A DNA stretch of 64,000 nucleotides from Aphanomyces cochlioides (lineage: Eukaryota > Oomycota > Saprolegniomycetes > Saprolegniales > Verrucalvaceae): positions 4,588,001-4,652,000 of the forward strand of contig JAHQRK010000001.1 of the NCBI GenBank assembly GCA_019828595.1, given 5' to 3'. Below are positions 1 to 12,285 of this stretch, one piece after another; position 1 is the stretch's first letter, and each line of letters starts with the position of its first letter. The notes beneath the pieces were generated by a model that made no database searches, had not been told where the DNA came from, and saw only the letters and a list, made by a program, of their open reading frames with translations. Both the position numbers and the translations under genes were made by a program.

Positions 1-808
1 AGCATCGGACTTTTCAAAATTCCCTTTAGATCCTGAGACGAAAACCACGACTGACAGGTAATATCCGTTGACATATTTGCTTAATTTCACTTGATTTTAT
101 CATGTAGTGACTTGTATGACTGCACGACATCTGAGACCACGTCTACCACGGATACATGTTCCAATTCAAGCGACGACGACCTGGCCGTGAGACCGTGCTT
201 ACCAGTTCCTGCCATCCCAATGCCAGTGAAAACGGATTTAGCTAACGCGATGCTAACAATGGAGCATGGATGGCCAAAAGACACACCACAAGGAAATCAT
301 ATCGATACAATGAGGCCTCCCGAGGTGATTGCATCGATTGAACAAGGTATCGAACGTGTTTTCTTGACAAATGATTAAATGATTTGTTCTCCTAGATAAA
401 TTGATGGACGATGAGACGTCACTCCAATCTACCCAAGATCATCATACAACAGCGATAATGGATTCTACGATCTCCTCTGTTGTGCCTACTCACCTACCGC
501 AACATCAGCGACACGCGCGACAGGCTCGAGGCTCCCGAATTCCTGCTCTTAAAGAAGACATGAAGGCCAGAAGCCGTCGAGTGTACAAAACGCTACCTCA
601 AGTGACTGAGAAGAAGCGACAAGAGGAGCAAATGCGTGAGCGAAAAGAGATTTTGGAGCAAACGATATTGTTCGAGCAGGTACAAAAGCATGGTGATGTG
701 AATCCTCTGACATACTTCTTAGGCACACCAAGAAAAGCGTCGACGTCAAATACAACTAATGACATACAAGATACAGGCGCTTCTCGAGGAAAAACAGCAG
801 TAACATGA
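1..808 (+). CDS. 3' exons of the Tudor-like gene, duplicated by the palindrome (5' end outside the window)
   Basis: Exons 1-57 (partial), 108-346 and 396-808 (stop TGA) are separated by introns 58-107 (GTAATA...TAG, 50 bp) and 347-395 (GTATCG...TAG, 49 bp). Splicing keeps one frame throughout. The encoded tail is Ser/Thr/Asp-rich and then basic and helical, with an SRIP tetrapeptide and a Lys/Arg/Glu-rich stretch. It mirrors exons 7-9 of the minus-strand gene at 4893-7724. The first six exons would lie to the left of the window if this copy is complete; nothing in view shows that they exist. If the palindrome ends here, this copy has no promoter or start and is a pseudogene. Confidence 0.7.
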
Positions 809-2692
809 TCCGAATGGAGAGCCAGCTGCGAAGCAAACTATTGTACTACTACGTATAAAAACCACCTAATGTATTTTTGTTCATATGTATTGATCCGGCT
901 CCTCCAGATTTGACTGACAATATAGATTGGCTAGTTGCATTTTGTTTTTGATGTTTATCATCATGCACTCTGGCAGAGAGGTTTGCTGGTGATCGAGGCA
1001 ATGCCTTCAAGTGGGCCGGCTCGTAAAAAAGAATTGTTCGATGTAATATTCGTATGACTTATGCCATATTATTTGGATTTTGAAACAGCCAAGTGGCTGC
1101 ATTTAGTCCTCTTGGACTTGCTATATCGGGTGAATCGCCTCCTCTAGTCGAATCTGATTTATGAAGAAACAATCTAGAACCTCATTCTCTCATATATCTA
1201 ATCGGACCTTTCTCACCTCTTTGTCTCGTATTAATGGGATAGTTACTTGTCGGAATATTTGTCAAGTTGCTTCGAGATGGTCATGATGGACGAGACACTT
1301 ACTGCGCACAAATAGTATTCAACTGGTATTTTTAAGAGGAAAATTACATTCAAGAATTCCCATCTTCCCAACATCAAACAAATTCTGAAATTGAAAATCG
1401 ATACAATGCAGAAAGAATTGAGTGATTCCAGTATTTTGTTCCTCTAATTGATCAATAGACGCACTAGTGGTCCAAGTACTTTATATCTACGTTGCTTGAA
1501 TTGACATACTAAATCTCCTCGACGTAGTGTGTGGAGCACATGGGATAGAAGAGGGAATACTTTAATTGATCGTGTGCTTAACCCAAACTATCCTTTGATT
1601 TTGATATCGATATCTCTGCGTCACGCCAAGCTAAGTTTCGCCCACACTGCTGTAGCCTTGATCATGAAACAGTTCATTGCAATGTCATTGCAGCCTTTTC
1701 AATTGATCAATGCTCTGCAGTCAAAACCTCAATATGGTTTCCAATTTTCACTGGACATGACCGAACATCTATGCCATTCGCTATTGTACCAATTCATGAG
1801 CCGTCATAATCAATATTGAGACAACGAGAGGAAGGAAATTGCGTTCGCTCAATCATGTAATACACCTCGCCCGGGATTGATGCCTTCACATTCTTAAATC
1901 TAATACATCAAGAATTGTGGAATTTGTGTGGATGTCAAATGGCAAATATGAAATATGCAGAAGCGCTGTGCTTGCTACTAACAGTGTCAATGATGTAGTC
2001 AAAGTTAATTTCGACTGCGTCCGCAGGCATACTTGTCCTACAATCAACAATCGATGTGGATACGATGTGGTAGTTTAATTCTCAGCACTTGGTCATCAAA
2101 GCAAACGAGGTACAGTAAACGGAAGAGTGAGATCTCACTCAATCCATTATTGATGGCATGATGCACTTGGTACTTTCACCGCGTTTCACTATACAAGCCG
2201 TTCACTAAGATTGAGGATGTGCTGTTTCGCCACGCATCATCAATAAATAATCTATCCTGTGTAAACACAATTGTTAGTTATCCATAAAAGATACATACCA
2301 GCGAACCAGCAAGCTTTGCTTGGTCAGTGGTAGTAGCACAAAGCAGCTCAGACTGCATTTCTATCATGGATATGAGTCGAGTAGTATACCTCTATTACCT
2401 TTATCGCTGAACACTTGACTTGCAATCCGATCGAAAGAAGGTGAGACGCAAAGCTAATATGATCTTGAAAACAATTGCGCGAGTGGTTGAGTGCTTTCCA
2501 AAATAGCTTGAATTGCAAGAGCTTCAACGTATTCGCGCGATCGAAAGGAGGTAAGACGCACAGCTAAGTCCACATTGGGTTTTGATAAGGATCATCAACA
2601 AAAATGGTTTGTCTTCTAGCTCAAAATATCTACTCCCACCTCCATTCGACGTGTTTTATCATGGTCTGTGACTCTACTCTGTGCATTTACAC
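809..2692. other. Left arm, no supported gene
   Basis: AT-rich DNA downstream of the partial gene. A 96-codon open frame (1529-1819) has no recognisable features and is mirrored in the other arm, so its presence twice is not evidence of selection. Around 2427-2460 and 2537-2570 the pattern GATCGAAAG(A/G)AGGT(G/A)AGACGC occurs twice about 110 bp apart, a weak direct repeat. Confidence 0.5.
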
Positions 2693-3008
2693 GGGGGTAA
2701 TTAAAGTACAGATTCTTAGGGTTCATTGCATTTTATTGCGGATGGAGCCGCAACGATTATCAATCATGAGCACCACCGACTGTCCAGGATTTGTGAAAAG
2801 CTATTTCACGATGCATTCAATTGAATGAGGCAGAACTATATCGTAGAGCACAGCAATGTCATGACGTCAGAGATTAAAAGCACCCAATTATTCATACATC
2901 GTACTGGTGACTGTATTGTCGAGCCTTGGTCCACAATAGCGCATAGTCAATATTATAGATATACATCTCTCAATTACCACTCCTTGGTCTTTATGGTTGC
3001 AAAATAGT
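2693..3008. other. Loop of the 1-5700 palindrome
   Basis: Single-copy spacer between the two arms, 316 bp. Short open frames cross it but none has a recognisable domain or splice context. I see no gene here. Confidence 0.7.
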
Positions 3009-4892
3009 GTGTGAATGCACAGAGTAGAGTCACAGACCATGATAAAACACATCGAATGGAGGTGGGAGTAGATATTTTGAGCTAGAAGACAAACCATTTT
3101 TGTTGATGATCCTTATCAAAACCCAATGTGGACTTAGCTGTGCGTCTTACCTCCTTTCGATCGCGCGAATACGTTGAAGCTCTTGCAATTCAAGCTATTT
3201 TGGAAAGCACTCAACCACTCGCGCAATTGTTTTCAAGATCATATTAGCTTTGCGTCTCACCTTCTTTCGATCGGATTGCAAGTCAAGTGTTCAGCGATAA
3301 AGGTAATAGAGGTATACTACTCGACTCATATCCATGATAGAAATGCAGTCTGAGCTGCTTTGTGCTACTACCACTGACCAAGCAAAGCTTGCTGGTTCGC
3401 TGGTATGTATCTTTTATGGATAACTAACAATTGTGTTTACACAGGATAGATTATTTATTGATGATGCGTGGCGAAACAGCACATCCTCAATCTTAGTGAA
3501 CGGCTTGTATAGTGAAACGCGGTGAAAGTACCAAGTGCATCATGCCATCAATAATGGATTGAGTGAGATCTCACTCTTCCGTTTACTGTACCTCGTTTGC
3601 TTTGATGACCAAGTGCTGAGAATTAAACTACCACATCGTATCCACATCGATTGTTGATTGTAGGACAAGTATGCCTGCGGACGCAGTCGAAATTAACTTT
3701 GACTACATCATTGACACTGTTAGTAGCAAGCACAGCGCTTCTGCATATTTCATATTTGCCATTTGACATCCACACAAATTCCACAATTCTTGATGTATTA
3801 GATTTAAGAATGTGAAGGCATCAATCCCGGGCGAGGTGTATTACATGATTGAGCGAACGCAATTTCCTTCCTCTCGTTGTCTCAATATTGATTATGACGG
3901 CTCATGAATTGGTACAATAGCGAATGGCATAGATGTTCGGTCATGTCCAGTGAAAATTGGAAACCATATTGAGGTTTTGACTGCAGAGCATTGATCAATT
4001 GAAAAGGCTGCAATGACATTGCAATGAACTGTTTCATGATCAAGGCTACAGCAGTGTGGGCGAAACTTAGCTTGGCGTGACGCAGAGATATCGATATCAA
4101 AATCAAAGGATAGTTTGGGTTAAGCACACGATCAATTAAAGTATTCCCTCTTCTATCCCATGTGCTCCACACACTACGTCGAGGAGATTTAGTATGTCAA
4201 TTCAAGCAACGTAGATATAAAGTACTTGGACCACTAGTGCGTCTATTGATCAATTAGAGGAACAAAATACTGGAATCACTCAATTCTTTCTGCATTGTAT
4301 CGATTTTCAATTTCAGAATTTGTTTGATGTTGGGAAGATGGGAATTCTTGAATGTAATTTTCCTCTTAAAAATACCAGTTGAATACTATTTGTGCGCAGT
4401 AAGTGTCTCGTCCATCATGACCATCTCGAAGCAACTTGACAAATATTCCGACAAGTAACTATCCCATTAATACGAGACAAAGAGGTGAGAAAGGTCCGAT
4501 TAGATATATGAGAGAATGAGGTTCTAGATTGTTTCTTCATAAATCAGATTCGACTAGAGGAGGCGATTCACCCGATATAGCAAGTCCAAGAGGACTAAAT
4601 GCAGCCACTTGGCTGTTTCAAAATCCAAATAATATGGCATAAGTCATACGAATATTACATCGAACAATTCTTTTTTACGAGCCGGCCCACTTGAAGGCAT
4701 TGCCTCGATCACCAGCAAACCTCTCTGCCAGAGTGCATGATGATAAACATCAAAAACAAAATGCAACTAGCCAATCTATATTGTCAGTCAAATCTGGAGG
4801 AGCCGGATCAATACATATGAACAAAAATACATTAGGTGGTTTTTATACGTAGTAGTACAATAGTTTGCTTCGCAGCTGGCTCTCCATTCGGA
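3009..4892. other. Right arm, no supported gene
   Basis: Mirror image of 809-2692. It is the region downstream of the minus-strand Tudor-like gene and contains no supported coding sequence. Confidence 0.5.
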
Positions 4893-7724
4893 TCATGTTA
4901 CTGCTGTTTTTCCTCGAGAAGCGCCTGTATCTTGTATGTCATTAGTTGTATTTGACGTCGACGCTTTTCTTGGTGTGCCTAAGAAGTATGTCAGAGGATT
5001 CACATCACCATGCTTTTGTACCTGCTCGAACAATATCGTTTGCTCCAAAATCTCTTTTCGCTCACGCATTTGCTCCTCTTGTCGCTTCTTCTCAGTCACT
5101 TGAGGTAGCGTTTTGTACACTCGACGGCTTCTGGCCTTCATGTCTTCTTTAAGAGCAGGAATTCGGGAGCCTCGAGCCTGTCGCGCGTGTCGCTGATGTT
5201 GCGGTAGGTGAGTAGGCACAACAGAGGAGATCGTAGAATCCATTATCGCTGTTGTATGATGATCTTGGGTAGATTGGAGTGACGTCTCATCGTCCATCAA
5301 TTTATCTAGGAGAACAAATCATTTAATCATTTGTCAAGAAAACACGTTCGATACCTTGTTCAATCGATGCAATCACCTCGGGAGGCCTCATTGTATCGAT
5401 ATGATTTCCTTGTGGTGTGTCTTTTGGCCATCCATGCTCCATTGTTAGCATCGCGTTAGCTAAATCCGTTTTCACTGGCATTGGGATGGCAGGAACTGGT
5501 AAGCACGGTCTCACGGCCAGGTCGTCGTCGCTTGAATTGGAACATGTATCCGTGGTAGACGTGGTCTCAGATGTCGTGCAGTCATACAAGTCACTACATG
5601 ATAAAATCAAGTGAAATTAAGCAAATATGTCAACGGATATTACCTGTCAGTCGTGGTTTTCGTCTCAGGATCTAAAGGGAATTTTGAAAAGTCCGATGCT
5701 CTTGCAAGTCTTGACTGTTTGACATCTATAGTAAGAAATGACGATACTAGTCACAGAAAAATATGTACCTTGGCATTCGAACACTCTGACGGGAGGCAAA
5801 ATTTGCTCACACTTCGCTACCGCCTCGTGTGCCATGGTCATTTTTTCTCTTGGAAAATGCTTAACTGCTTTGACTTCCTTTATTTCTTCATACGGCAAGA
5901 CAGCAGATCGTCGTGTGGACGATTTCAAAGGAGGGGACAAATGCACAAATGAAAACACTGTTTGCAAGCTGAGAGCACGTTGTTCATCACTACGATCATT
6001 TGAAACTTAGAATATGAAATAACCAAATCAGCATACCTGTCTTGGTTTGGTGTCTTGGGTGGATTCAAATGAACCACGCTCGTCTTTGCTGCAGTTTGTT
6101 CATTGATGAGGAGAGCGCACTTGACCTCTTCATCTTTGGATGTACAGATTACATCACAAGCCAAACCTGGTCTTGCACTTGTAAATGTTTCTTCAACCAC
6201 ACAAGTTGGCGTCGAATTATTGTTCGACGACATGGACTTGCGCATGTGTCGGAGACAAATTGTCTGATCGAAATATGGCGTCGTCGTTGTGGTGAAGAGG
6301 AAAGAAGCCCACTCAATTGCTGCGCGCAACACACCAAAGACGACATCGATACAATGGCCAAAATAGCTCCACATGTCGCGAGGAACAGGGGATCGCAAGT
6401 TGTCTGGCAAGACTTTGGTCGCTCGTCTTTGTGAATTGCCACTCATCCACCACAGAATCGAGTACGATTTGGACTTTGGCGTCTCTTTCGAGTCGTGGAC
6501 GCTGAGGACGACGCCAGTATACCACTTGGATTCGCGTAGGATTTCGACGGGATCGCCCGGTTGAAAGTAATTTGACTTTGTGTCTCCATATTCGCAAGAG
6601 ACATGAGGCTCGTCCAAATGGTCTAATCATCAAATGAGAAGTGAAACACACTTAAGGCATGAATACTTTGATCGAAGGGTTCGAAGACTTCGAGTAGCGG
6701 AGTTGAAGCTTCAGTTTCATCGGTGATTGGAAATGGAGTCGGACCCTCCACTTGCTGCACATCTTGTATTTCTATGTCAGACGCGTCTTGGATTGTCGGT
6801 ACGACGCACGGAAAACTCGCTTCCTTTAATTCATCCATTCCATTCAAATGCTCGACTGATTGTGAATCGGTTGTGTCGTCATGTGTATTGGAGCACGTGT
6901 CCGTGATGGATGCAACGTCTGTGGTCGATGCCTTGCCACTTCTGGACAATAGACGTCAACATTCATGTGATACACAACTCATGAGAGTACCTGTCTTCCA
7001 GTGGAAGTGTCTGCGAAGAGAGACCGGGCAGTGAATGACTGCATGACGTTTGAGAGGGTGGTGTCAAATCACCGGACGACTCTGCACCATAAGATTCTTC
7101 AACTATTATCGACTCTGTGGGGTCAATCTTGGCAGTGTTTGCGATTCCAAGGGTGCGTTCGGTTTGTTGGTGATCAAACACGTGATTTAACTCGCTTGGT
7201 GGCTTTTGCTCGAGTTTATGAAATACCATTGGAGTAGTGCCTCGCATCTATTGTATCTCAAGGACGTCCATGATAATCTTAACCATACCTCATGTTGCTG
7301 AAGATCAACACCGTCATCGGATGCGCCTTGTCCTTGGACGAGTTGATGGAATAAGTGTTGAAGTGACTGAAGTTGTGCCTCGAGACTTCGTTTGTCTTGG
7401 TTTGCCTCCACCAGTTGGCGTTCCAAGTCTTGAATTCGTTGCATGTGATTCATTTTGAGCTCTTGGTCGAGTATTTCTTGATATTCTTGATTTGTTGTAG
7501 GACGTAGTTCATCGGTATCGACAGCGCGTTGAGTGCGATGGAAATGGCTGTCGTTGCTGTTGTTGTCACGTGCCTTCATGTATCGCGTTAGAAGATCAAA
7601 GAAAGCAGTATGTACGTACCAGTATGTCGAAAAAATTCCACTTGAAATTGAGTGTGATCACTCCGTCGACTTGGACGCACAACAGCGCGGCGCAAGCGGC
7701 GAGAAGCACACAGATCCATGTCAT
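4893..7724 (-). CDS. Nine-exon gene, about 820 aa, with a Tudor/SH3-like domain and coiled coils
   Basis: Exons on the minus strand: 7724-7620, 7573-7289, 7247-6991, 6941-6667, 6622-6037, 5989-5769, 5725-5644, 5593-5355 and 5305-4893. The eight introns are 41-50 bp, all GT...AG, several with a CTAAC-like branch site, and they join one frame of 821 codons including the stop. Residues 1-22 are hydrophobic (MTWICVLLAAC...), like a signal peptide or membrane anchor. Residues about 64-115 form a coiled coil. Residues about 325-390 contain the pattern FQPGDPVEI...WYTGVV, typical of Tudor/SH3-like barrels that bind modified peptides or nucleic acid. The C-terminus (about 735-785) is basic and helical. 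An in-frame upstream ATG at 7778, or an extra 5' exon around 7880-8007, is possible, which would remove the signal-peptide reading. Function unknown. The last two and a half exons are duplicated in the palindrome. Confidence 0.75.
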
Positions 7725-9170
7725 TGACACAACCTGATTGTCCAGATGAGATACAGAATGTCGTGAGTGATCGTACATGGGAGAAGATGTCTTGTTGATA
7801 AAGAGAAGTTTGGTTGTTCATAAGTCTAGACCAGAGATCACAGTCTCGTGCATGAGGAAGAGAGCGTACCTTTCTTTCACGGGGTTGTCGTCGACGGTGT
7901 TGCTGCTTGACGTTCTGCTTTTTGAAATTTAGATCCCAACGCTTACGGATACTGGTCCGGATACTCACTGCATTTCTAAATGGACTTCTTTGTATGCTCT
8001 TGCTCAACTATAAGAGCCATTTTGTATGACCAATACCGCTTGAGTTCTAAAAATAGACATCCTATAAGAGAGTGAGGAATACCTGTCCAGGCATGACTGG
8101 CGCCAAAGAATTGCCTCCGTGACGAACTTCTCGGCTATACAATCGACAATGCAAGCACTTCCTGCTGCAGGAGTCTAGGACACTCCAGTTCCATTGACTC
8201 TTCATTCAACAGCGTAACACATGACGCCACGAGCTTCAACACAATGTAAACAACGTATGAGACGTTCATATATTTTTGCGATGGAGTAGACTCGTGTAAG
8301 GCTTAGCATTAACTTGGTAACATAAGACTTGGCATTAATTAGACATCATTCGCGCTTCATTGAGGTGTACACCTGGTGTCCTATCGTGGAGTCACCAAAT
8401 GTAGTACACGGATTCAAACTGGATTAGAAGGTGTCATCAACGTTTCCGACAGTCGACGCCATGACATTAAGCCGAGAGAAGCGGTGGAGCAACGGTTCGT
8501 TGATGTCACGTAATGCCTTGGGCAACATGCTCACAAACGAACGACAGTACACGAAGTTCCACGCAAGGTGCGGAGCTGGTACGCGGCTTCCGTTGGGTTT
8601 GAAAGAGCACACTACAGTACATACAATTTAGATCCGTACGAGTGACTAGTACCCGCCAATCTCTTCACTGCAAATCGTGTGCGGGTTTCCTGTAGGTGGA
8701 TATGCGTCATCGCGGTCAACTGACTCACGCGTGAAGATTGTGTACGCTGGTAACGCCACCAGAGTTATGACCTCCAATCACTCGAGCCGGACGTATGGTA
8801 GGGAGGACTGTGCGTGCTCATAGTGCGACGTGCAAGAGAAGATAGCCCGGAGATGAGAAAAGTTACACATGTTGATCGTCATTGCCGTTGGCAAACGCCA
8901 GATATTTCAACGCTGCCCTGGTCATCAAACGACCAAACGAGCGACCAAAACCCGAGACAGTCTTGTTGACAGAGCTTGCTATTTCACACTGCCGCAAATA
9001 TGATGCTACTCTTGTTGCCAGACTGGACATGTGGGCGTCAATGTATGCTATAAACGACGGAATCGACCGTATTTCGCCGAGGATGTATCATCGCAGCTAT
9101 ATGACACCCATTCGACAAATGCTAGAAGTATACTTTGCTCCACAAAATACTTTTGCCGAATATTACCTGA
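7725..9170. other. 5' flank of the Tudor-like gene and intergenic DNA
   Basis: A minus-strand open frame (7588-8007) rich in Arg/Lys overlaps the proposed first exon in another frame. It contains possible splice donors (GTACGC near 7868, GTGAGT near 7970), so an upstream exon cannot be excluded. From 8040 to 8880 I see no coding signal. A 99-codon plus-strand frame at 8882-9181 runs into the decayed repeat that begins near 9170; it may be part of the same old coding sequence, but I recognise no family. Confidence 0.4.
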
Positions 9171-9890
9171 CAAAGATATGAAATTATTTGTCAGAAAACT
9201 TGAACATTGGTGGAGATGCCCATGATTGGTCTCGCCATGGCTTCACCCGCGATAAAATCAAATCAGCGCTGTAAAGCTGTCCATAATCCCATGTTTTTAG
9301 ATGTGCCACATCGAATCCGGCAAAGCTGATATCTGATGGTCAAGATATGCGACAAAAATCACTTAGGACAAATATTTTGATGCTACATGAAACCTAAGTT
9401 CTCGTTTCAATTCCAATCGAAAACCAAAAAGTAGAGCGACAACTCGATTGCAGACAGCTTTAATATGATTTAGCGAAGAAACGTTTCAGCTCCGTTTGTC
9501 TGTGGATAAGTGCGAGCGCCAAAATATCCTGACGACAATTTTCTTGAAGTTTACAGAAAGCAAAGAGTGACATGACGAGTCTGTAGTCGAATTGAACATG
9601 GGAAATAATGCAAAAAAGAATTGATTTATTGGCTTTGACGGCACAGCGAGAAAGTAATCTTGCTTAGAAATCAACCGATTGGGTATGACCACAAAAGTGA
9701 TAGGACGTTCAAAAAGGCATTTCAATTCGAAGCCAATTCCACGAGATTGAAAAACAAAAATGGCATTCGTTTTGGCAGCATGCCATCGTCTCTTGACTCT
9801 CTCAGCTCCGAGCTACGAAATATTTCCATTTACAATCCCCACGAGCTCGTAAGGATCACCAAGACTTTCAAAGAAGTGTCGGCAAATATC
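9171..9890 (+). repeat. Decayed repeat, copy A
   Basis: Aligns by eye along its length with 11497-12285 in the same orientation. Shared blocks include TCAGAAAACTTG, CATGATTGGTCTCG, ACTCGATTGC, GAAATCAACC and CAGCTC(C/T)GAGCTAC. The plus-strand translation is broken by stops in all frames, although short peptides (for example xRKLxxxWR followed by HDWSRHGFxRDK) are shared. The likely source is an old coding element; I do not recognise the family. Confidence 0.6.
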
Positions 9891-11496
9891 CGAATTGAGT
9901 TGCAAAATGAAAGCGAAAGCAACGTTATGATTAGCGCACAATATTCTTCAGTGAATAGAAATTGCTGTAAATTTTCAGTGGCATTCCCCCCGACATGGGA
10001 TGCAATTGGGATGACGAGTCCAAATATTCTCCATCACGTACAATTACTTGTGTGACTATATGCTATTTTGATTCTTAATTCATGGCGTTCATCGTAGTGC
10101 AATTCATCTTAAATTCTGATGATTTGTGCATCGGACTGTTCAATGGCCTTAATGTTTTGGAGACATTCGAGCAGTATAATTTGATTCTGAACAATTGCTG
10201 ATTTGTGGTGTCGACTACCGATAGATACACAAAATGCTTCGTCACGTACATTGGGCCTTGTTGATTCAAGGTAACAGCTTGTCGCATGTAGTACAAGTTG
10301 ACTTGGTTGAAAGAATGTGTCTCTTCGTATTTCTGTTGTTTTATTGGAGCCAAATCCGAAAATCCAGAAACCAAAAACACATAGCAGGTCGGACAAATGA
10401 TCTCACGCCACAAAATTCATTCTCAAGAATTCTTCTCCATTGGTAATCCATTAATGTACTGAAGAAGCATCGTCTACGGTCGACATTGACACCATAATAC
10501 CTTCACGCCGATATGAGTGGGGTTAAATTGGGAAAGTAATAAAACTGACAAATTCAGCACCGAGCTCGACTCTGTGTGATTGACATCTCCATATATACAT
10601 CTCGTTGTATATCGTTATAGCGGCGGGCGCGTTGATACACATTTGCAACATCAAACACCAATATGTAGCGTCAAGTTCTGTCAAAATTTGACAGTGATGA
10701 CTTTTGGCAGGACAGACACGTCTCAATTGAATTTTTCAATATGGATTCCACGTCAGTCTGTCACCTTCAACTAAACCACGGCAGTGCGAGCACATTTTGA
10801 ACATATTTCTCTTTAAAAGACGTAGAGAGATCGACGTCACACGCCAAGGATAATATTGATCAAGCAAAATAGAAATTAATATTTCTCTCGTCCATACAAT
10901 ACGCTCCATACACCTGCTGCATATGGCTGGATTGTGTGAATGAAAGGCCCAAGAGAATAAATCACCGGCGGTATTCCATGCCTTCTGAGTTGTATCGAGC
11001 TCTAAACTCACATATTGGTGTCACCTCGTAAAAAAGCGGACAGTCTGAAACTTGAATCAAGACTTCCACACGATCGTAGTAATTGTGCAATTTGGTCCAA
11101 AATTGCAAGGAAGATGATGTATCTCGTAGAGTCATATCGAAGCAACGTGAGTCGATTCATCAATCAAACTTGGTAGCAAATGATTATCACAAATGTACGA
11201 TTGAATCCAAATGAGACCTTTAGAGTGCTCTTGAATATTCACACAATAAAATATTGGGTGAGACACAATGCTGAGTTGATGCTTAAACGATGCAACGAGT
11301 AAATCGCTTCGGCTACCCCTCCATAGTGCACATTTGAGCAATAAGTATTCACCGCTCAATCGTCACTCCATGGACATTTTCCAAATCATGCTTGTCAATA
11401 CAATCAAACGGAAAATCAACAGAAATCGAGCTGTCTCTTGAGGTTTCGATGAAAAGCGATCTCTCTGCTTCACAGAATATTTTACCCGATAACGCT
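9891..11496. other. Gene-poor region, probable fossil sequence
   Basis: Only open frames under 135 codons, none with a recognisable domain. The longest, 9660-10055 plus, begins inside the decayed repeat. Nothing here can be supported as a gene. Confidence 0.5.
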
Positions 11497-12285
11497 TTGA
11501 AATTGCTCATCAGAAAACTTGGAGAAAGTTGGAGAAGCTCATGATTGGTCTCGTCACGGCTTCATCCGCGATAAATTGTAATGGACACCGTAAAGTTGTC
11601 CAAAATCCCGCTGTTTTGACAGATGCGCCACGTCGAATCTCTCGGAGCTGATATCTGATGTGCAAAAAAGACGAGCAGATATTCTAAATCTGCGTAAAAG
11701 GTCATCTTCTCGTAGGCAATTCTAGTCCAAATCCGGATAGTAGAACGACAACTCGATTGCTGGCTAAGATCACGTATGAACGAAGCGTTTCAGCTCTATT
11801 CATTGTGGATAGATATGAACACCAGAATATGAAGTACTGATAATGCGGTCATAATGGATTTGTGCTAGTAATTTGCCTTTTTAAAGGGAAGCCAGACTTT
11901 CCAAAATTGCCCACAAATACCAAGTCGAGCTCCATGATGATGACAAAGTTCTTGGTTTAGAGAAGGCGCATAAATACATTATGAGTTTGACGAAGATTCG
12001 GACGTGGGAAATCCTGCAAAACTTGACTCATTGGCTTTGAAGACACATCGAGAACGTAATTTTGTTTAGAAATCAACCAATTGTGAATGACCACAAGAGA
12101 GATACGAAGTTCAAAATGGAAACAATCACGGATTCCAAATTTGTAGCCAATCCAACGAGATGGAAAATCAAAAATGGTTTGTTTTGACAGCATGCCAAAT
12201 GCATCTTGATACAGTCAGCTCTGAGCTACAACATATTCCATGTACAATCCACACGAATCATCACATTTTTTCGAAGCAACGTCAC
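11497..12285 (+). repeat. Decayed repeat, copy B
   Basis: Diverged direct copy of 9171-9890, with several indels. No open frame spans it. The two copies lie about 2.3 kb apart. Confidence 0.6.

Larger units (their letters stand above)
1..5700. repeat. Large palindrome, 2.69-kb arms around a 316-bp loop
   Basis: Base n pairs with base 5701-n along the whole stretch: the first 30 bases are the exact reverse complement of 5671-5700. Arms are 1-2692 and 3009-5700; the loop is 2693-3008. I saw two substitutions between arms close to the loop (near 2650 and 2687). The left arm starts at the window edge, so its true outer limit is unknown; on the right the symmetry can be followed to 5700, inside exon 7 of the resident gene. 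It could be a genuine inverted duplication or a fold-back assembly artefact at a contig end. Confidence 0.95.

Noticed and set aside
1529..1819. 96-codon open frame, mirrored at 3882-4172
   Set aside because: No domain, no splice context, and its duplication is explained by the palindrome.
2604..3097. Short frames across the loop of the first palindrome
   Set aside because: Loop-spanning frames reuse the two arms; no protein-like composition.
6623..6651. 29-bp intron (GTGTGT...TAG) between exons 4 and 5 of the Tudor-like gene
   Set aside because: A GTATTC donor 15 bp upstream gives a 44-bp intron in the same frame, matching the other introns better.
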